From the NCBI GenBank assembly GCA_024195265.1, contig JAJLRJ010000007.1, positions 33,356,286 through 33,420,285 on the forward strand: 64,000 nt of DNA, written 5' to 3'. This DNA is from Dendrophyllia cribrosa. Taxonomy: Eukaryota; Cnidaria; Anthozoa; Scleractinia; Dendrophylliidae. The stretch's first letter is position 1, and each line of letters begins with the position of its first letter. Position numbers and translations under genes: made by a program. Of the stretch, positions 1-13,300 are shown piece by piece. The notes beneath the pieces are model-generated. The model saw only the letters and a program-made list of their open reading frames with translations. It ran no database searches and was not told where the DNA came from.

Positions 1-1200
1 CGGCGGAGCACCATACTCATAGAACCTATGCCGTCATTTTTCATGGTCATGGCTAGCGGAATGTTTCGCGGGCGCGTTGTGCGCCCGCCGCCGAACGCCG
101 AACGCCCGCCGTACGCGTTAGGCTAGCTCGCTGGCGCGTATGACGTCGCAAAACATGCGCGTGTAACGCCACAAAATATCCGGGATCTTTGAGGCTTTGT
201 TTTTCGCGCGGCTACACAGCCGTCAGCTCGGTAAACACTTTAGCCGTTGCAGGATTTTTATGCTGTTTTTAGCGGAGAATTAAAGTCGTTATTACCCAAC
301 ATTTTTTTTTTGGCGGTTTGCTACTCAAGACAGGATACTAATTAAGGGATACTCAGAAGCCGCTTTAGTGGAAAGAGAAGAGCTTTCAGGGATAAAATAT
401 TGCTTCGAGGAACTATATACGGTTTTAGCAATGTGAAGAGATGGGTTCTTTTTACGGATTTCAGCACCAAAGCGGAGATTTAAAGAATTTCCAAGTACAG
501 TAGTCGCCGGAGGGACTTAAAGTTAAAACAAATTACATTTTTCGATGGGAATTTATCTTGATATCAATCTGTGATTGACTTTTTGTTTGTGTTCTCGTTA
601 TGCTTTGGAGAATTGTTTATAAACGTGTTGCTTAAATTCAGTTGTATTAATTTCTTGAATTTCATCAAAGACACGGCTCGGCCTCGATGCGCTATAAATG
701 GTACGCGTTTACTTTTAAACAAACTCATGGAGATTTGAATAAAATTTTTCGAAAGAAGATTGTGTTGTCCATTTTTATGTGTTTGTTCATTCATTACAGA
801 GATTGAAAAGCGATTTTATGAAACAAAACAAGACTTAGATTTTATACTCGCGTCGCCTTATGCAAATATGCCTTTTTGCAATTTTGATTTCCAAATCAGT
901 TTCGCGGGCATTTTTTGACAAGCAACAACTGTATTTTCGGAAAATAGTCGTAATAGTTATTCTAGACGGAGAAAAAGTTGTTTTTGTGAACTTTTGTACG
1001 GTCTAAATGTACTGTGCAGACGGTCGGGTAATACTGTTTTTGAGAATTGCTAAAATTAAAAAATAGCCCGGTCGTCAGTATTAATCTTAATTCTTGTGCT
1101 TCCGACCTTTCACCTATTAGTTAAGTTTCATCTTAGTTAAGCTTGTTCAGAGGGTCTTCAGAGGGCGCCGCTGTAAGGCTAAGCCTAACTATATATATTA
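1..1200 (-). repeat. ~1 kb interspersed repeat, copy A
   Basis: The segment recurs in inverted orientation at about 18585-19550. Shared landmarks are the GC-rich end (1-130 against 19380-19550), the AAACACATAAAAATGG stretch near 770 and the CTCTGAAGACCCTCTGAAC stretch near 1150. Copy A keeps about 270 bp (roughly 875-1145) that copy B lacks. Short open frames inside it (for example 564-794 on the minus strand) occur in both copies and come from the repeat, not from a gene. No transposase is visible, so this is a non-autonomous element of unknown class. Confidence 0.75.
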
Positions 1201-2535
1201 TACTGTAGCTATGCTGATTTCTTATACATTAAACCCTATAATTACCAATACTTCGTTTACTTTGACACTAGATATTTATTTATAAAAATAAATAATTAGA
1301 TAATAAATATATAAATCTATTTATTTATCGATTTATTTACTTTATCCGTATATAATAAATTCTTGAAAATATTAATACAATTCGGCTGACACGAGCCAGA
1401 AAAACAAATGAGAATTGAGCAAGAATAGAGCGAGACATATACATACCGCTGACATTTGAATGGCTTGACTTAGCGAGAATTGGGCTATATTCAAGCCATA
1501 CCGTTCGAACATTTATGGCCAGACACTAGCGAGATTCAATGAAAACAACAGTCGCGCTATTAACGAGCAAAAATCAAGCGATGGTATCCTAAGCGACGAA
1601 TATTTTTCTCACTTAGATGGAGATCAGTCTACGTACAAAAAAAATCTCTTTAATTTACATCTTACAACATTGTCATGAAACTGTTCCCTTTTATATGCTT
1701 GCTAAAAAGTGTTGCAGTCAAGTCGGATTTCCCTTTCCGCGCGACTTTGAAAACTTCCGCTGCAACATTGGTATTTTCATTGGCAGTTTGTTTGCTCGGG
1801 GCAATTTGCAACCGCCGCGAACAAGTTGCTTGCACATGAGTTGCTATTTCTTCGACAAACTCCTTTTCAAATTGGAAATTTCAATATTAATATTATCCAG
1901 TTGATTTATTAGTTCTGTCATGCGAACGATGAAGAAGCGGGGGCCAATATGATCAAGGGAGGTTTTCGAAAACGTGACGAAAATCAGACAACAAAATAAA
2001 TGAAGCAACTTAACCATACTACAACAAACTTTTCCACAAAAAGTTACTTTATATCAACAGCGAACCTCATTAGTTTTTCAAAGAATACAGTAGTTTGCAG
2101 TCGTCAGTTTTTCTCACAAGATATCCTAAGCAACATTTTCAATTTTATGCGAACAAACAGTGTTGCTACCGGCGTAAACAACTTGCCGCGTAAAAACCTT
2201 CTTTCAGTTCACAATTTTTTTTCTGCTTTATTGTAACAGCGAACCTTGCTAGTTCCTACCTTATTCTCCTTAATTTTCGCGGAACTTTAATTTCGCGAAA
2301 ATTTTCTCGGCACATTTTTCGGGTCTTTAATTTCGCGATCGGGGAGAAAAATTGTGTTTGCAGGGAATTAAATTTCGCGAAATTGACGATTCAATGTCTT
2401 TAATTTTTCTTTTTTACAAAAATTACGTTAATCAACAATTGCAACAAAACCAATATGCTGGCCCTACTCGCAGCTGTATTCCTCTAAAAGTCAGTCTTAC
2501 AGTAATAAAAAATGTCTTCTTGTTCTTCCGAGTCA
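1201..2535. other. AT-rich noncoding stretch
   Basis: I see no gene. There are AT-rich runs near 1260-1380, and TTTCGCG words recur at about 2270-2390 (for example AATTTCGCGAAA), which suggests decayed repeat sequence. Confidence 0.5.
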
Positions 2536-4080
2536 TTATCGAGTATCGAGAGTATTGTTACATGTCCGATCTATGGTGATCTCAATAGAACCCTTTAATA
2601 TCTTTTGGGCGATGCCAGCCTTTTCCCACCCTTTAGCGATGTGGCGCCTACCAATATCACTGCTGAGATGGTTGTACAGGTCCACCAACCATGAAGCATG
2701 GAGAGATTTCAGGGCTGTTAGTCTCAAATCGACGTTGACCTATCCCATTAGCATCGCCGTTTCCTGGGTTTATCCTGTTTCTGTGCCTCTTTGGAGTACC
2801 ATGTGGTAAATTTCTCTTTCATAAAGCGCTTCGCCTCACCGTTGGCAGTCAGATCTAATGGCTAAAAAAAAAAAAGAGTCATATTAGCGGGTACGGATAC
2901 AACCACGATATTTAGAGATGCCAGCTTTGACAAGACCTTCTCCGTCTTTTGCCCCTTAAACACGTCCCAGATCAGCGCTTTCTGTGTTGATGGCAGCTTC
3001 AGTTCCTTCTTTTTCCTCTCAACGTGCGGCTTGATCACTTTGTCAGTCAGGGAAAGTCAGTTTCTGCTTTATTTGAGTAGTGCTTCTCATTCTGTGAAAC
3101 TGCAAATCCATTTGGAAACTTGAAGCCCTTTGGCTGACTTTTTGAAGTTTTCCCTTGGTATATGATCCGCAATGGCGACAAATCCCCTGACAACTAAATG
3201 ACAAATGTTAGCGTTATGTTCCTTTTATCGGTTAAGCCTTTGATAGGGACTGAAGAAGAGTTCTTCGAGGCCATTGTCATTCTTCCTACTGAGACGTATG
3301 AGGAAGGGGTTTGGTCCGCGTTTAGCACCAATTCAGGTGGGATTTTGTGCTGGATGATCGCACGGCAGATTTCTGTAAGAAAAGTGAGCTTGCACTCTTC
3401 AAACACTCCGCGAAGTACTGGGGGACGGGTTGTTGTTCCAGCTCGGTGGGTGAAATTGCAACGTCTAAAAATGGACTTCACCCGTACCCAGGTATGTTTG
3501 GGCTCAAATCCTCACAATCCCCTTATATTGTTGCTGTTTACAAGTGCCAGAGCAGTAGCCTTAACCACACAGGTATTTCTACAGCGCCTCTGCTACGAAT
3601 ACTCTGGAGAAGGGAGATAAGCTTGCTATCCAATTCAAGAAGGCTTGGCGGAAGCCCACGTGTATCATGCGGGATGGCCACGATATCTGCCCCTGTATTC
3701 TCCTTTCGCCTCTCTTCTTTCAATCGTTTCTCGTACGCTTGCTTGAAGGTCCTGACTGTACTTTCCTTTAGGGCCGGTAGTTCTTTCTTGAAGTGACATA
3801 TAGCCTTTGCATTGCCTCTCTCACTAGGATATTTCGCCAATCTTAGCACGAATCTCAGCGGAGAGGTGCGTGTATTTTTCGCGCTTTCTGGATGAAGATG
3901 CAGTCGAAGGCTCGGGTGTAACAATATCCGCAACATACGATACAACAGCGTTGTATTCTACGTCTCCCAGTGAAGTGCTCTCTTTATGTGGAAGACAGGC
4001 TGGAACTGATTGCTCACTCTCTATATCTTCACTATTCTCAGGTTGTTCTGGTGGTTGACGCCTCTAAATTGTACAACCAC
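2536..4080 (-). pseudogene. Decayed DDE_1 (pogo/Tigger/Jerky-like) transposase
   Basis: Minus-strand fragments read in order as one transposase. The N-terminal DNA-binding part starts near 4075 and includes HLSAEIRAKIGE, followed by a lysine/glutamate-rich helix around 3780. The middle has RRAGTTTRPPV and NADQTPSSYVSVG, with the first catalytic Asp in NADQTP (about 3300-3340). The second catalytic block, ALIWDVFKGQ, is read near 2970, and PLDLTANGEAKRF near 2850. The C-terminal end, SLHASWLVDLYNHLSSD, lies at 2600-2700. Stops and several frame changes separate the pieces, for example after YPSERGNAK in the N-terminal part and around the A-run at 2861-2876. The catalytic architecture is that of the DDE_1 superfamily. 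It is non-functional as read, and terminal repeats were not identified. Confidence 0.8.
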
Positions 4081-5674
4081 AGCGGCTTTACCGGATACAG
4101 GCCGAGCCAGGATCGCAAACACATAAGGGAACTTGATATCCTATTGCGTTTCGTGGTTTTATATTTACGCGTCTAATCTGAAACATTATACCCATTGCGG
4201 TATATAGCCCACACGCGCGTTAGCTATAAGCCTCGTCCTCAGGCTTCTCGTTGTCAGTTCCTTCTTTTGTCTCCTCGCGTCACGCGACGCTCTCAGAGCT
4301 GGCTTATGCGCTAACATGCGATATTTTAGGAATTTAGACGACGGTGCAGGCTAAAGGACGATATTACCATCTTCTCGGCATGCACTGCAAACAAACTATA
4401 TTATCAAACGGCGGCGACCCGCAAGCAGCTCATTTTACACAGACACCATTGAGGTTGGAGGTCAGTTGGTCGTAGCGGAAACCTTTCAAAAGAAATCTAC
4501 GTTAACCTATTTATTCTATTCACCTTTACAGAATATTTTCCATTTCGGGTTATGTTTACAGTTTGTTTTAAGGCCGCTTAACTTCCCAGACGGGCCGAAT
4601 TCCGCGATATTAAAGCGTCGCGTGGTAGACGCTTCAAATCTCTTCACACTGAGATTCATGGAATCAATAAACCGTCTCTCCATTTCAAAACAATACCGGC
4701 TTATATTAGAAGAAATATCCGTATATTTGCTTGCTTTGACTTAATGAACGTAACACTGGTGAACAGAGCCGGTGAAATAATTCCCGCTAACCACTGCTAA
4801 AAAAAACTGAAAATATAAAACAACAGCTACTCACTCTGCACTCGACTGTCCTGCTGTGTTTGTTTACGGTTATGTTATTTTTAGTTCAAAATTGATCTTT
4901 GCTTTTCTCGCTTTTTCTGACTTTTCTATGGTACGAGCACTAATTATTCAGCTTCATTTCATTTTATATTTTGCTGTGACCAAAATAAAACTCGAATCGC
5001 TCCACAAATGCTAACAGATCTTCTCACAAACGACGCGCCACTTGGAGCTTGCCGGATGTAGTCACTTTCAATTCAACGCCGATAAAAACAAACAGCCGCC
5101 GAAATAGATCACTTTCAACTTCAAAATTTAGCATGAGATCGTGGAGTCAATTGGAGTCAATTAGGTTTTTGAGAAAGTTTATGCTTTAAATGACTGGAAT
5201 TGGGTATTATTTGGCTTTTGACTCGCCTTTTTTGAATCGATCCAACCAATTTAAAATATGCATTGCCGATAACTACAAACAGACATGGACGACAACAGTC
5301 AAACTACACCACTATAATTTTTTTCAACGGGTCCACTCCACTTTAAGAAAAACATTTCCTGGCACATTATTAATAGAGGAATAAGGTACGTATTGTTTTA
5401 TTTCCAAGCCTTTACATTAAAGCGAGAAAATCCATGTACAACTTTGACTAAAATACGTGCGTTCTTCGGTTCCACCGGAAGTCATTCACCCGAATTTTAC
5501 CCAAAGCACGCTGGGAAGATGGTAATATCCTCCCTTGTGCAGGCTTTAAGATAGCCAATTCTAATCAAGATTTCATCAAGCATTCATTTTTTGGGTGGCC
5601 TTCGTGGATTTCATGTTTACAAAGAAATTTGGAAGCCCATCGTCGGGGAGCTTTTGAGATGTTCTCACGTATGA
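4081..5674. other. Noncoding, no gene seen
   Basis: AT-rich DNA with a few short open frames of low-complexity composition. I see no splice-bounded exon or recognisable domain. Confidence 0.4.
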
Positions 5675-6076
5675 AACAATATCTACGATCGTTACGCAAT
5701 CGCAGCCAACAAACGGCTCCGTGGTCTCCTGGCCGATTCGATTGTAGGCTATTTGCTCAGAGAGATTTCTAGAGCTACTCGCTTTTTCTTACTGAGAGGT
5801 GTGATGGGTTATCTTAAAGTTACTGATGAAATCTATCGTCGATTCTCACTGATTCAGGAAGGTCTGGAAATTCCTGTTGAGGTGATATGTGAAATAGACG
5901 ATACGCCAAGGAACAGGGCAATGATGGAAAGATACAGGACACTCGTAGCTACACACTACAAGGAGCCGGGACAGGATGGTCAATTTGACGACTGCAACCC
6001 AACGCGAACTATCTTAAACTTTACTTACAATTGTCATGTACAATGTATAAATATCATCCTCAGCAATATATCATGA
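5675..6076 (+). pseudogene. Unidentified protein fragment, likely mobile-element derived
   Basis: The frame is open from an in-frame stop at about 5672 to a stop after 6073, giving about 133 residues. It includes RYAIAANKRLRG, REISRATRFFLLRGVMGYLKV, SLIQEGLEIPVEVICEIDD and an Asp/Glu-rich stretch ending KEPGQDGQFDD. The composition looks like real protein up to about residue 105, then becomes non-protein-like. No ATG begins it in a good context, and both ends break off abruptly. It resembles repeated proteins in cnidarian genomes, but I cannot name a family. It could also be one exon of an unrecognised gene. Confidence 0.4.
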
Positions 6077-6759
6077 GATCTAATAAGCTTATAACTTGAA
6101 CAGAATTATTGTAAGCCTATTTAAAAACAGGATAGACCCAAATAGCCTTTAAAATAACGGTTGGTTTTAAATTGCTTCGGTCGATGAAATAGCTCTTGCA
6201 GCAATGTTTCATGTACAATGTATTAAATTGCTCACCTCAAATTCTCTCTTCCCAATCTTCGGGGCGTTATGTTATCAAATAAACCATGAGTCCTAAAGAA
6301 CCAGTTCATTTTTCCCAACAGACTAGAGATCCTAACGGCAGAGGTTATTTGCCTGGTTCCACATTGGAAGCCACCATCAGCATAATTCGTCGAAATATCG
6401 GATTGTAAATGATCAAAATGATCCGACTAAATTGAGGGAGTACTTCCACAAATTCTGCATGTATTAAAAAGCAGTAAGCTTTCCACTAATACGCTGCGCT
6501 ATCTTGCTAGTGTACAATAGACTGCTAGCAGTCTCTCTCTGGATAGTCGAGCCGGAGAGCAAATAAGCGATCGGTGATCCGAGCGATGAGCGAGCGAAAG
6601 TAATTGGAACCGAGAGGGCTCTGGGAACAGGCGGGAAAGGAGGGAGGGACTGCAGTCTCTTCTGTAACAAACGCGTTTAGGTAACTCCGCCCACCAAGTG
6701 TGAGAACCCATGAAAAATAAACTAATCTTGTCAACTTAACTAGAAATAGTGTTCACTAT

Positions 6760-6791
<32 letters not shown>

Positions 6792-7388
6792 GATGTGTAT
6801 TGAATATAAATACTGTGCACACGACTGTTGAAAAATTAACGTTTCAAGAATTTTATTGAAGTTAACATCTATGTAAGTAGTCGACATATTTATCTGTAAA
6901 TTTGACAATGAAATATATTACAATCATATAGTATTGTATTTATATTCTGTGTAACAGCAACATATTGTATGTTACAGGGACCGCAGAGCAAGGTGAAAAG
7001 TGGGAGGGCTGACAATTGAAAATAATTATTTCATATTGAAAATCGAAAAAAAGTGGGGGCGGGAGCGCAAAAACGTGGTGGGGCCGCGGCCCTACCAGCC
7101 CCTCCCCCTCCGCGGTCCTTGTGTTATTAAATTCGTGTAACTGTTGAAAAAAAAAAAAAAACAGGTCACCAGAAACCATTACAACAATAACCAAACTTGC
7201 AATAATGTATTTGTAGACAATATAATGATCTGACAATATCGATGCAACTCTAAGTTTTCAGTGTTACAAACGTTTCAGTTGAGATTCATCATTGTGTTCT
7301 GAGATATTTGCGATCTGTTGGATCGAGTCTGTCGACCCCGTTGCTGATTTGTGTCTGACAAACCAAATTTATTCAGTACTGTTGAATG

Positions 7389-7420
<32 letters not shown>

Positions 7421-8286
7421 AATACTCACCTTGCTTCTCGAAGATGGCGAAACGCGAACTCGTAGATGCAAGACCTTCAAATGCTGCAAGATGCGGGTGT
7501 GTGGAAAACTCAGACCCCACGAAATTACAAAAGAAATAAACTTCACTCATGATCAATTCTTTTCACCTCGCGTAAAATGTTTTATTGTTACGCAATCACC
7601 CCACCAGTGCAGATTGCGTCGACAGAATGCACTTCCTGTTAATAAATTGGCAACTGAAATAACAAGATAATAGCGAGATATTTATCTTGCCCGGTTCATC
7701 GTTGTCGATCAAACAGGGAAAAACTATATTAAAACATGGTTTAAAATAGCAGCCGGCACTTCGGTTACTTTTCCCTAAAAAAAAACAAGAGTCGCGAAAA
7801 TTTTAGTCAATTAACTATGGTCAAATTTAGTCAGTTGTATTCGTTCATAGTTATTCATAGTGCTAGACAGAACGGATTTCCCGTGTTTGCGAGTGTAGAA
7901 GCGCTTAGATTTGTCTAGACGAAGTTGCATATTTTACGCTTGAGCAAACACCTGAAGAGAGCGCCATTCAGGAATCGCAACAAAACACGTTAATTTCGAT
8001 GAATTCCGAGGCTGATATTATTTTAGCACTTCAAAGCATACGATGTGTCCAACAATCAGTTTTTTAATATTATTTCAAGGTTTCTAGGAAGAAAACGTCT
8101 TGTAATCTCGTGGGGTCTAAGTTTTCCGCTGGGTCTGAGTTTTCCGCCGGGTCTGAGGTCTGAGTTTTCCGCACACCCGCAAGATGCTGCTGGAAGATGG
8201 CGAAGCTCGAAGGTGACGGAACGCGACCTCGTGGTTGCAAGTACCCAACACCACCGTGCGTGCTTGCTAAAATATTACCCGACACC

Positions 8287-8319
<33 letters not shown>

Positions 8320-8650
8320 GCTCCGCCCACTACAAACACATTTCTTATTTTTTAACTAGAAATACGTGTCTCGCAGAACCTCGCGAAGCTCGGGGGTGCT
8401 AGGATGCACTGTAAAATTTTAGCGATGTGGGAGGGAGAGATGGAATTTCTGATTTAAATGGAAAGGTTGGGTTGCTTGCTGGCAATGGCCCCAAAATTTA
8501 AAGTTGAGACATTTTCGTTCCAGTCTCTTCCATTTAACTTGTACTTTGTGCCCTGTCTTCCTAAAATAAAATAAATGGGAGCTGGTGCTGGTCAGTTTTG
8601 GGTTTTGAGCTGTGGGTCGCTGTGACTGCAATGGGACTGTGTCGGTACCA
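6077..8650. other. Noncoding, repeat-rich
   Basis: No gene is seen. A CT/AG-rich block lies at 6520-6680, an A14 tract at 7146-7160, and CTCGAAGATGGCGAAAC-like words recur at 7437 and 8190. Two GGTCTGAGTTTTCCG units lie in tandem near 8115-8170. Confidence 0.4.
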
Positions 8651-8952
8651 AACAATCCTCAGGCCCTAATGGCGGCATTTTGTCAAGGCGTTTGAACCTA
8701 GTCAAACGGTGTGCCTAGGCTGTTCGAAGTCTTTGTAATCTATGCTCTCGTTGTCTCTTCGTTGCTCGATCGCGCTGAATTTCAAGTCACCGTTCAGCGG
8801 AGTTTCGGTAGTTAATTTTCTCGGACAAGGATTTCCAGCCACTTGTTGAATTCAGCGTTGTTGTGTTTGCTGTTCTTTCTCATTTCCATTTCTCATTTCC
8901 ATCAAAAATTGGTCATCTCCGCTCGCACAATTTTTGGCTTTATCTTGTTCGA

Positions 8953-9366
8953 ATGGCGGAAACCTTGTTAAAATACGTGACTAAAAGGAGAAACAGATCC
9001 TCGGATAGCTCTGCTGAAGGAAGGGTAGAATCACCAGAAGCAAAGAAAGCAAAAAACGTAGATAATTTGGAAATTTTAGCAGCGAACCGTGAACATGCCG
9101 GCGATGCGAGCGAGGAGGATAGTGACATTGTTTTAACTGCCCTTGAACTGACGGACGACCTAAGTGGGATTCTTAAAGGCATTCTGGAAAAGTTGAATAA
9201 GCTGGACACGATTGAAAGATCAGTTAAAAAGATTGAAGTCAGCTTGGTCAAATTAGAAGAAAGAACGACGAAGCTCGAAGCTTTGGAGAAAACGGCCAGA
9301 GAAGACATTGATAATTTAAAGGCAGACCACGCTATTATTGAAAAGAAACAAGACGACACCAAATGA
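8953..9366 (+). CDS. LINE ORF1 protein, coiled coil, probably truncated
   Basis: The start MAETLLKYVTKRRNR was chosen because the upstream 30 codons (from 8863) are hydrophobic and lack the character of the rest. The 137 residues have a basic N-terminus with RRNRSS, a KKAK basic patch, an acidic stretch (ASEEDSDI), then a long heptad-like helix from about residue 60 to the end (LEKLNKLDTIERSVKKIEVSL). This is the usual layout of LINE ORF1 trimerisation coiled coils, which bind the element RNA. The RRM and C-terminal domain expected of L1 ORF1p are not present in frame. A short frame continues after the stop (KLYVRGKLWPVG, to about 9480), so a frameshift may have cut the protein short. Confidence 0.6.
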   Translation: MAETLLKYVTKRRNRSSDSSAEGRVESPEAKKAKNVDNLEILAANREHAGDASEEDSDIVLTALELTDDLSGILKGILEKLNKLDTIERSVKKIEVSLVKLEERTTKLEALEKTAREDIDNLKADHAIIEKKQDDTK

Positions 9367-9863
9367 ATACCTTCAAGAAAGCAAAGAGGAACAACATTCC
9401 TGTATCCTTTAGTAAATCGCAACCCGATAAACTTTATGTAAGAGGGAAACTTTGGCCAGTGGGCCAGGTACTAGAGATATAGTGAAACCAACCGAACTAT
9501 ATTTTTGACAATTAAGATATCTGAAACTTAATCATCAGCTTCTTTTTCGCTAAAGATCTTTAGAATTACTGCATATTTAGTGCGAGCGGGGTGAGTTTTT
9601 GCTTTGCTGCAGACTTTCTCGATACCGCGCGGAACAAAGCTCATTCTGTGTTAGTGTTTGTTGTTTTCCTGTAATTTTTTTCTTCGTGTTTTCAAGAAGT
9701 CTGTTTTCTTATGATATTTACTATCGATGCCACCTTTGTTTCGGCATCCTTATTGTAGTTTTCTTAGTTTAATTTTCTTTTTGTTACATAGTTCCTTGCC
9801 ATTAGTTCTGTCCGGGAGCAAAGATGAACTTTTGTTTCATGTTGATATGCTAATTTTGAAATC

Positions 9864-10352
9864 ATGAAGCTTCAAATCGCGTCCTTAAACGTCAGGGGAA
9901 TAGGAAATAATGCCAAAAGAAGGGAGGTGTTTAACTGGCTAAGAACAAAAAAAATTTCTATTTATATGTTGCAAGAAGTTCATTGTTCCGATAATACAAC
10001 AGATTTTTGGACTAATGAATGGGGTTACAAAGCGCTATTTAGCAGCTGCTCGAGCAGCAAAGCAGGGGTCGGCATCCTCTTTAACAACAATTTTAATCTA
10101 AATGTTATTAAAACACCTCAGGATCCGAATGGCCGTTTTATCATATGCGACATTGAAGCGGATGGCAAATTGTTGACCTTGGCCAATATATACGCTCCCA
10201 ACAAGGATGATCCTAATTTCTTTGACACCTTTTTTGATCGGCTCTCTTGTTTCAAGTGCGATGATGTGGTAATCGGTGGTGATTTCAATCTAGTACTAGA
10301 TGTTGAAAAAGATAAAAGAACGGAATCGCTAGAACACACCAAAACGCTTTGA
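9864..10352 (+). CDS. LINE ORF2, endonuclease part (frame 1)
   Basis: This is the N-terminal apurinic-like endonuclease of ORF2, which nicks target DNA to prime reverse transcription. It starts MKLQIASLNVRGIG, the usual SLNVRG opening. It carries LQEVHC with the metal-binding Glu, NIYAPN, and VIGGDFNLVLD with catalytic GGDFN. The domain is cut at residue 163, where the frame ends. Its remaining motifs (RLDFFLVS and TDHSVI) lie in the following frame, so the two pieces were one ORF. The break lies around the A-run at 10314-10317 and is compatible with one lost base. Confidence 0.85.
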   Translation: MKLQIASLNVRGIGNNAKRREVFNWLRTKKISIYMLQEVHCSDNTTDFWTNEWGYKALFSSCSSSKAGVGILFNNNFNLNVIKTPQDPNGRFIICDIEADGKLLTLANIYAPNKDDPNFFDTFFDRLSCFKCDDVVIGGDFNLVLDVEKDKRTESLEHTKTL

Positions 10353-13300
10353 AGGTGGTACAAGATGCAATGGAAAATATGGAATTGTGTGATGTTTGGA
10401 GAATTTTTAATCCAGATTGTAAAAGATACACCTGGCGCCAGCGACAGCCAGAAATTCATTGCAGACTTGATTTTTTTTTAGTGAGTCAATCCATACTCGG
10501 TATAAGTACTCATGCAGATATTACTCCAGGATTCAAAACTGATCATTCTGTGATAACGCTTAGCCTATCTTTGCATTCTAATCCCAGGGGAAACGGTTTT
10601 TGGAAGCTAAATACGTCTCTACTCGCTGATAACAACTTTATTGAAACAATAAAAATAGCGATACAAGAAACAGCTAATGAATACAAAGACGATAATCTGG
10701 TTAACCCTCTATTACTGTGGGATATGATAAAACTAAAAGTCCGCGAAAAATCAATTACTTATTCCGCTTCCATCAAAAAAGCAAAAGTAACAAAAGAAGA
10801 GGAGCTGGAAAAAGAATTAGCAATGCTGGAGAAACGACTGGACAATGCCAGTACCAATGATCCGCCAGTGAGCCAAAATGTCACTGAACGAATTAAAATC
10901 TTAAAAGAAGAACTCGAGAAAATAATTGAATACCGAACCAAAGGTGCCATTCTTCGATCAAAGTCCAGGTGGTACAATGAAGGGGAAAAGAATACTAAAT
11001 ATTTTCTTAATCTTGAAAAACGCCACTTTAAACAAGGTACAATAAGCCAATTGAAACTTAGCGATGGATTTTTCGTAATATCTGACAAAGATATATTATC
11101 TGAATGTGAATCTTTCTATAAAGATCTCTACGCCTCAAAAATAGACAACTCTGTGAATTTTGACTTCTTTCAGCAAGCAAATGAAAATGTTTTGACTCCC
11201 GATGATCAACAGGTTTGCGATGGTCTCCTAACTAAGGCAGAATGTGAAGAAGCTTTAAAATCGATGAACGCGGATAAAACGCCCGGTACAGACGGCCTTC
11301 CAGCCGAATTTTACAAAGCCTTTTGGGATGACATTTCTATGCATTTACTCTCTGCCCTCAATTCTGCTTACGAATCCGGCTGCTTGTCTATTACTCAAAG
11401 AAGGGGTATCATTAAACTTATTCCAAAAAAGAGCATAGAACCATTTTACATAAAAAATTGGCGCCCTATAACTCTCCTTAATACTGATTACAAAATTGCA
11501 GCAAAAGCTATAGCAAACCGTATAAAAACTGTTCTCCCAAAACTGATAAATAATGATCAGACAGGCTTTATGAAAGGGCGGTTCATTGGGGAAAATATTA
11601 GACTTATAGACGGCATCATCCAGTATGCTACACAGCACAATGTTCCCGGGTTGTTGCTCTTTATAGATTTTGAAAAGGCTTTCGATTCTCTTGAATGGCC
11701 CTTTATTTTTGATACACTTCGTTTTTTTGGCTTTGGACCATCACTTATCAATTGGGTAAGGACCTTTTATTGCAACATCGAAAGTTGTGTACTTAACAAT
11801 GGCTGGTCAAGCAACTTCTTCCAGCCTCAAAGAGGAGTTAGGCAAGGCTGTCCCCTTTCCCCATATTTGTTTATTCTTGCTGCGGAGGTCTTGGCCAAGA
11901 CCGTACGTAACAATAAGAGCATAAGAGGTCTTTCTCTAGGTAATAACGAAGTTAAGATAAGCCAGTACGCTGATGATACCACTCTTATCTTAGACGGTTC
12001 AGAGAAATCCCTTACATCAGCAATACAAATTTTAGATGATTTTGGCAAGATCTCCGGCCTTAAGTTAAACGATAGCAAAACAGAAGCTCTTTGGATCGGT
12101 TCTAAGATAGGGCATGAAAAAATCCTTGTTTCAGGAAAGAAGTTTAAGTGGCCAAAATATAAAGTCAAAACACTTGGTCTGTGGCTGTCAACTGATCCGG
12201 ACATGGCTTTAAGGTTGAATTACAACGAAAAAACTGAAAACATCAGGAAGCTTCTGAGTTGCTGGAAATACCGTAGGCTCACGTTGTTAGGGAAAATTAC
12301 CGTCCTCAAATCACTGACCGCATCACAACTGGTTTACCTGCTCTCCCCTTTACGCTCAAATCACCACGCTATAAAAGAAATAAATTATATGTTTTACCAT
12401 TTTCTATGGAATGGTAAAGGTGACAAAATCAAAAGAAAAGTTATGATTAATGAACCTGAATATGGAGGCCTGAAGATGATTGATCTCTGCTCTTTCAACA
12501 AATCTCTTAAAACAACATGGGTTAAAAAGTACTTGGACACGACTAACCACGGAAAATGGAAATTTCTCGTTGATCTAGAACTGGAGAACTACGGTCACGA
12601 TCTCATTTTCCGAGGTAATCTCAATGTCTCGGACACTAAGAAAGAGGTTAGAGTAACAGACCCCTTTCTTAAAGAAATATTGGAATATTGGGCAGAAATA
12701 AACTTTGTGGATCAAGTAAGCTCTGATACCGCTTTTCAAGAACAGTTTCTGTGGTTCAACTCTTTAATAAGGATAGATAATAAACCAATTTTTTTTAAAG
12801 AATGGTTTGAAATAGGTATCTTCAAAGTTAAACATCTCCAATCAGGAAACGATAATTTTCTGACTCTCAAAGATTTTGCCTCAAAACATGACTTAAGTGT
12901 ACGCCCGCTTAGTTTTTTTGGTCTATTATCAGCTGTTAAACAAATTCGCAACAATGTTACCGATACGGCTGAAACAAGAGACTATACCTTTGAAACGTTA
13001 AGTGAAAAAATTGTTAAGAGAGAAAAGCCAGGTCCATTAATTTACCAAAAACTGATCAGAGCCAAAAGTTTAACCCCACGTAAAAGCCAACTAAAGTGGT
13101 TTCAAGACTGCAACTTTTCAGACAAAGAAGATACATTTAATTGGGAACTCGCCTATCTTATGGCGCGACGGTGCACAAAAAGCACCAAACTGATAGAGTT
13201 CCAATTTAAACTATTACATAGGCGCATACCAACTAATGATTTTTTACTTAAAATAGGACGAAAAGAAAATGACAACTGTACCTTTTGCAACAATTCCTCA

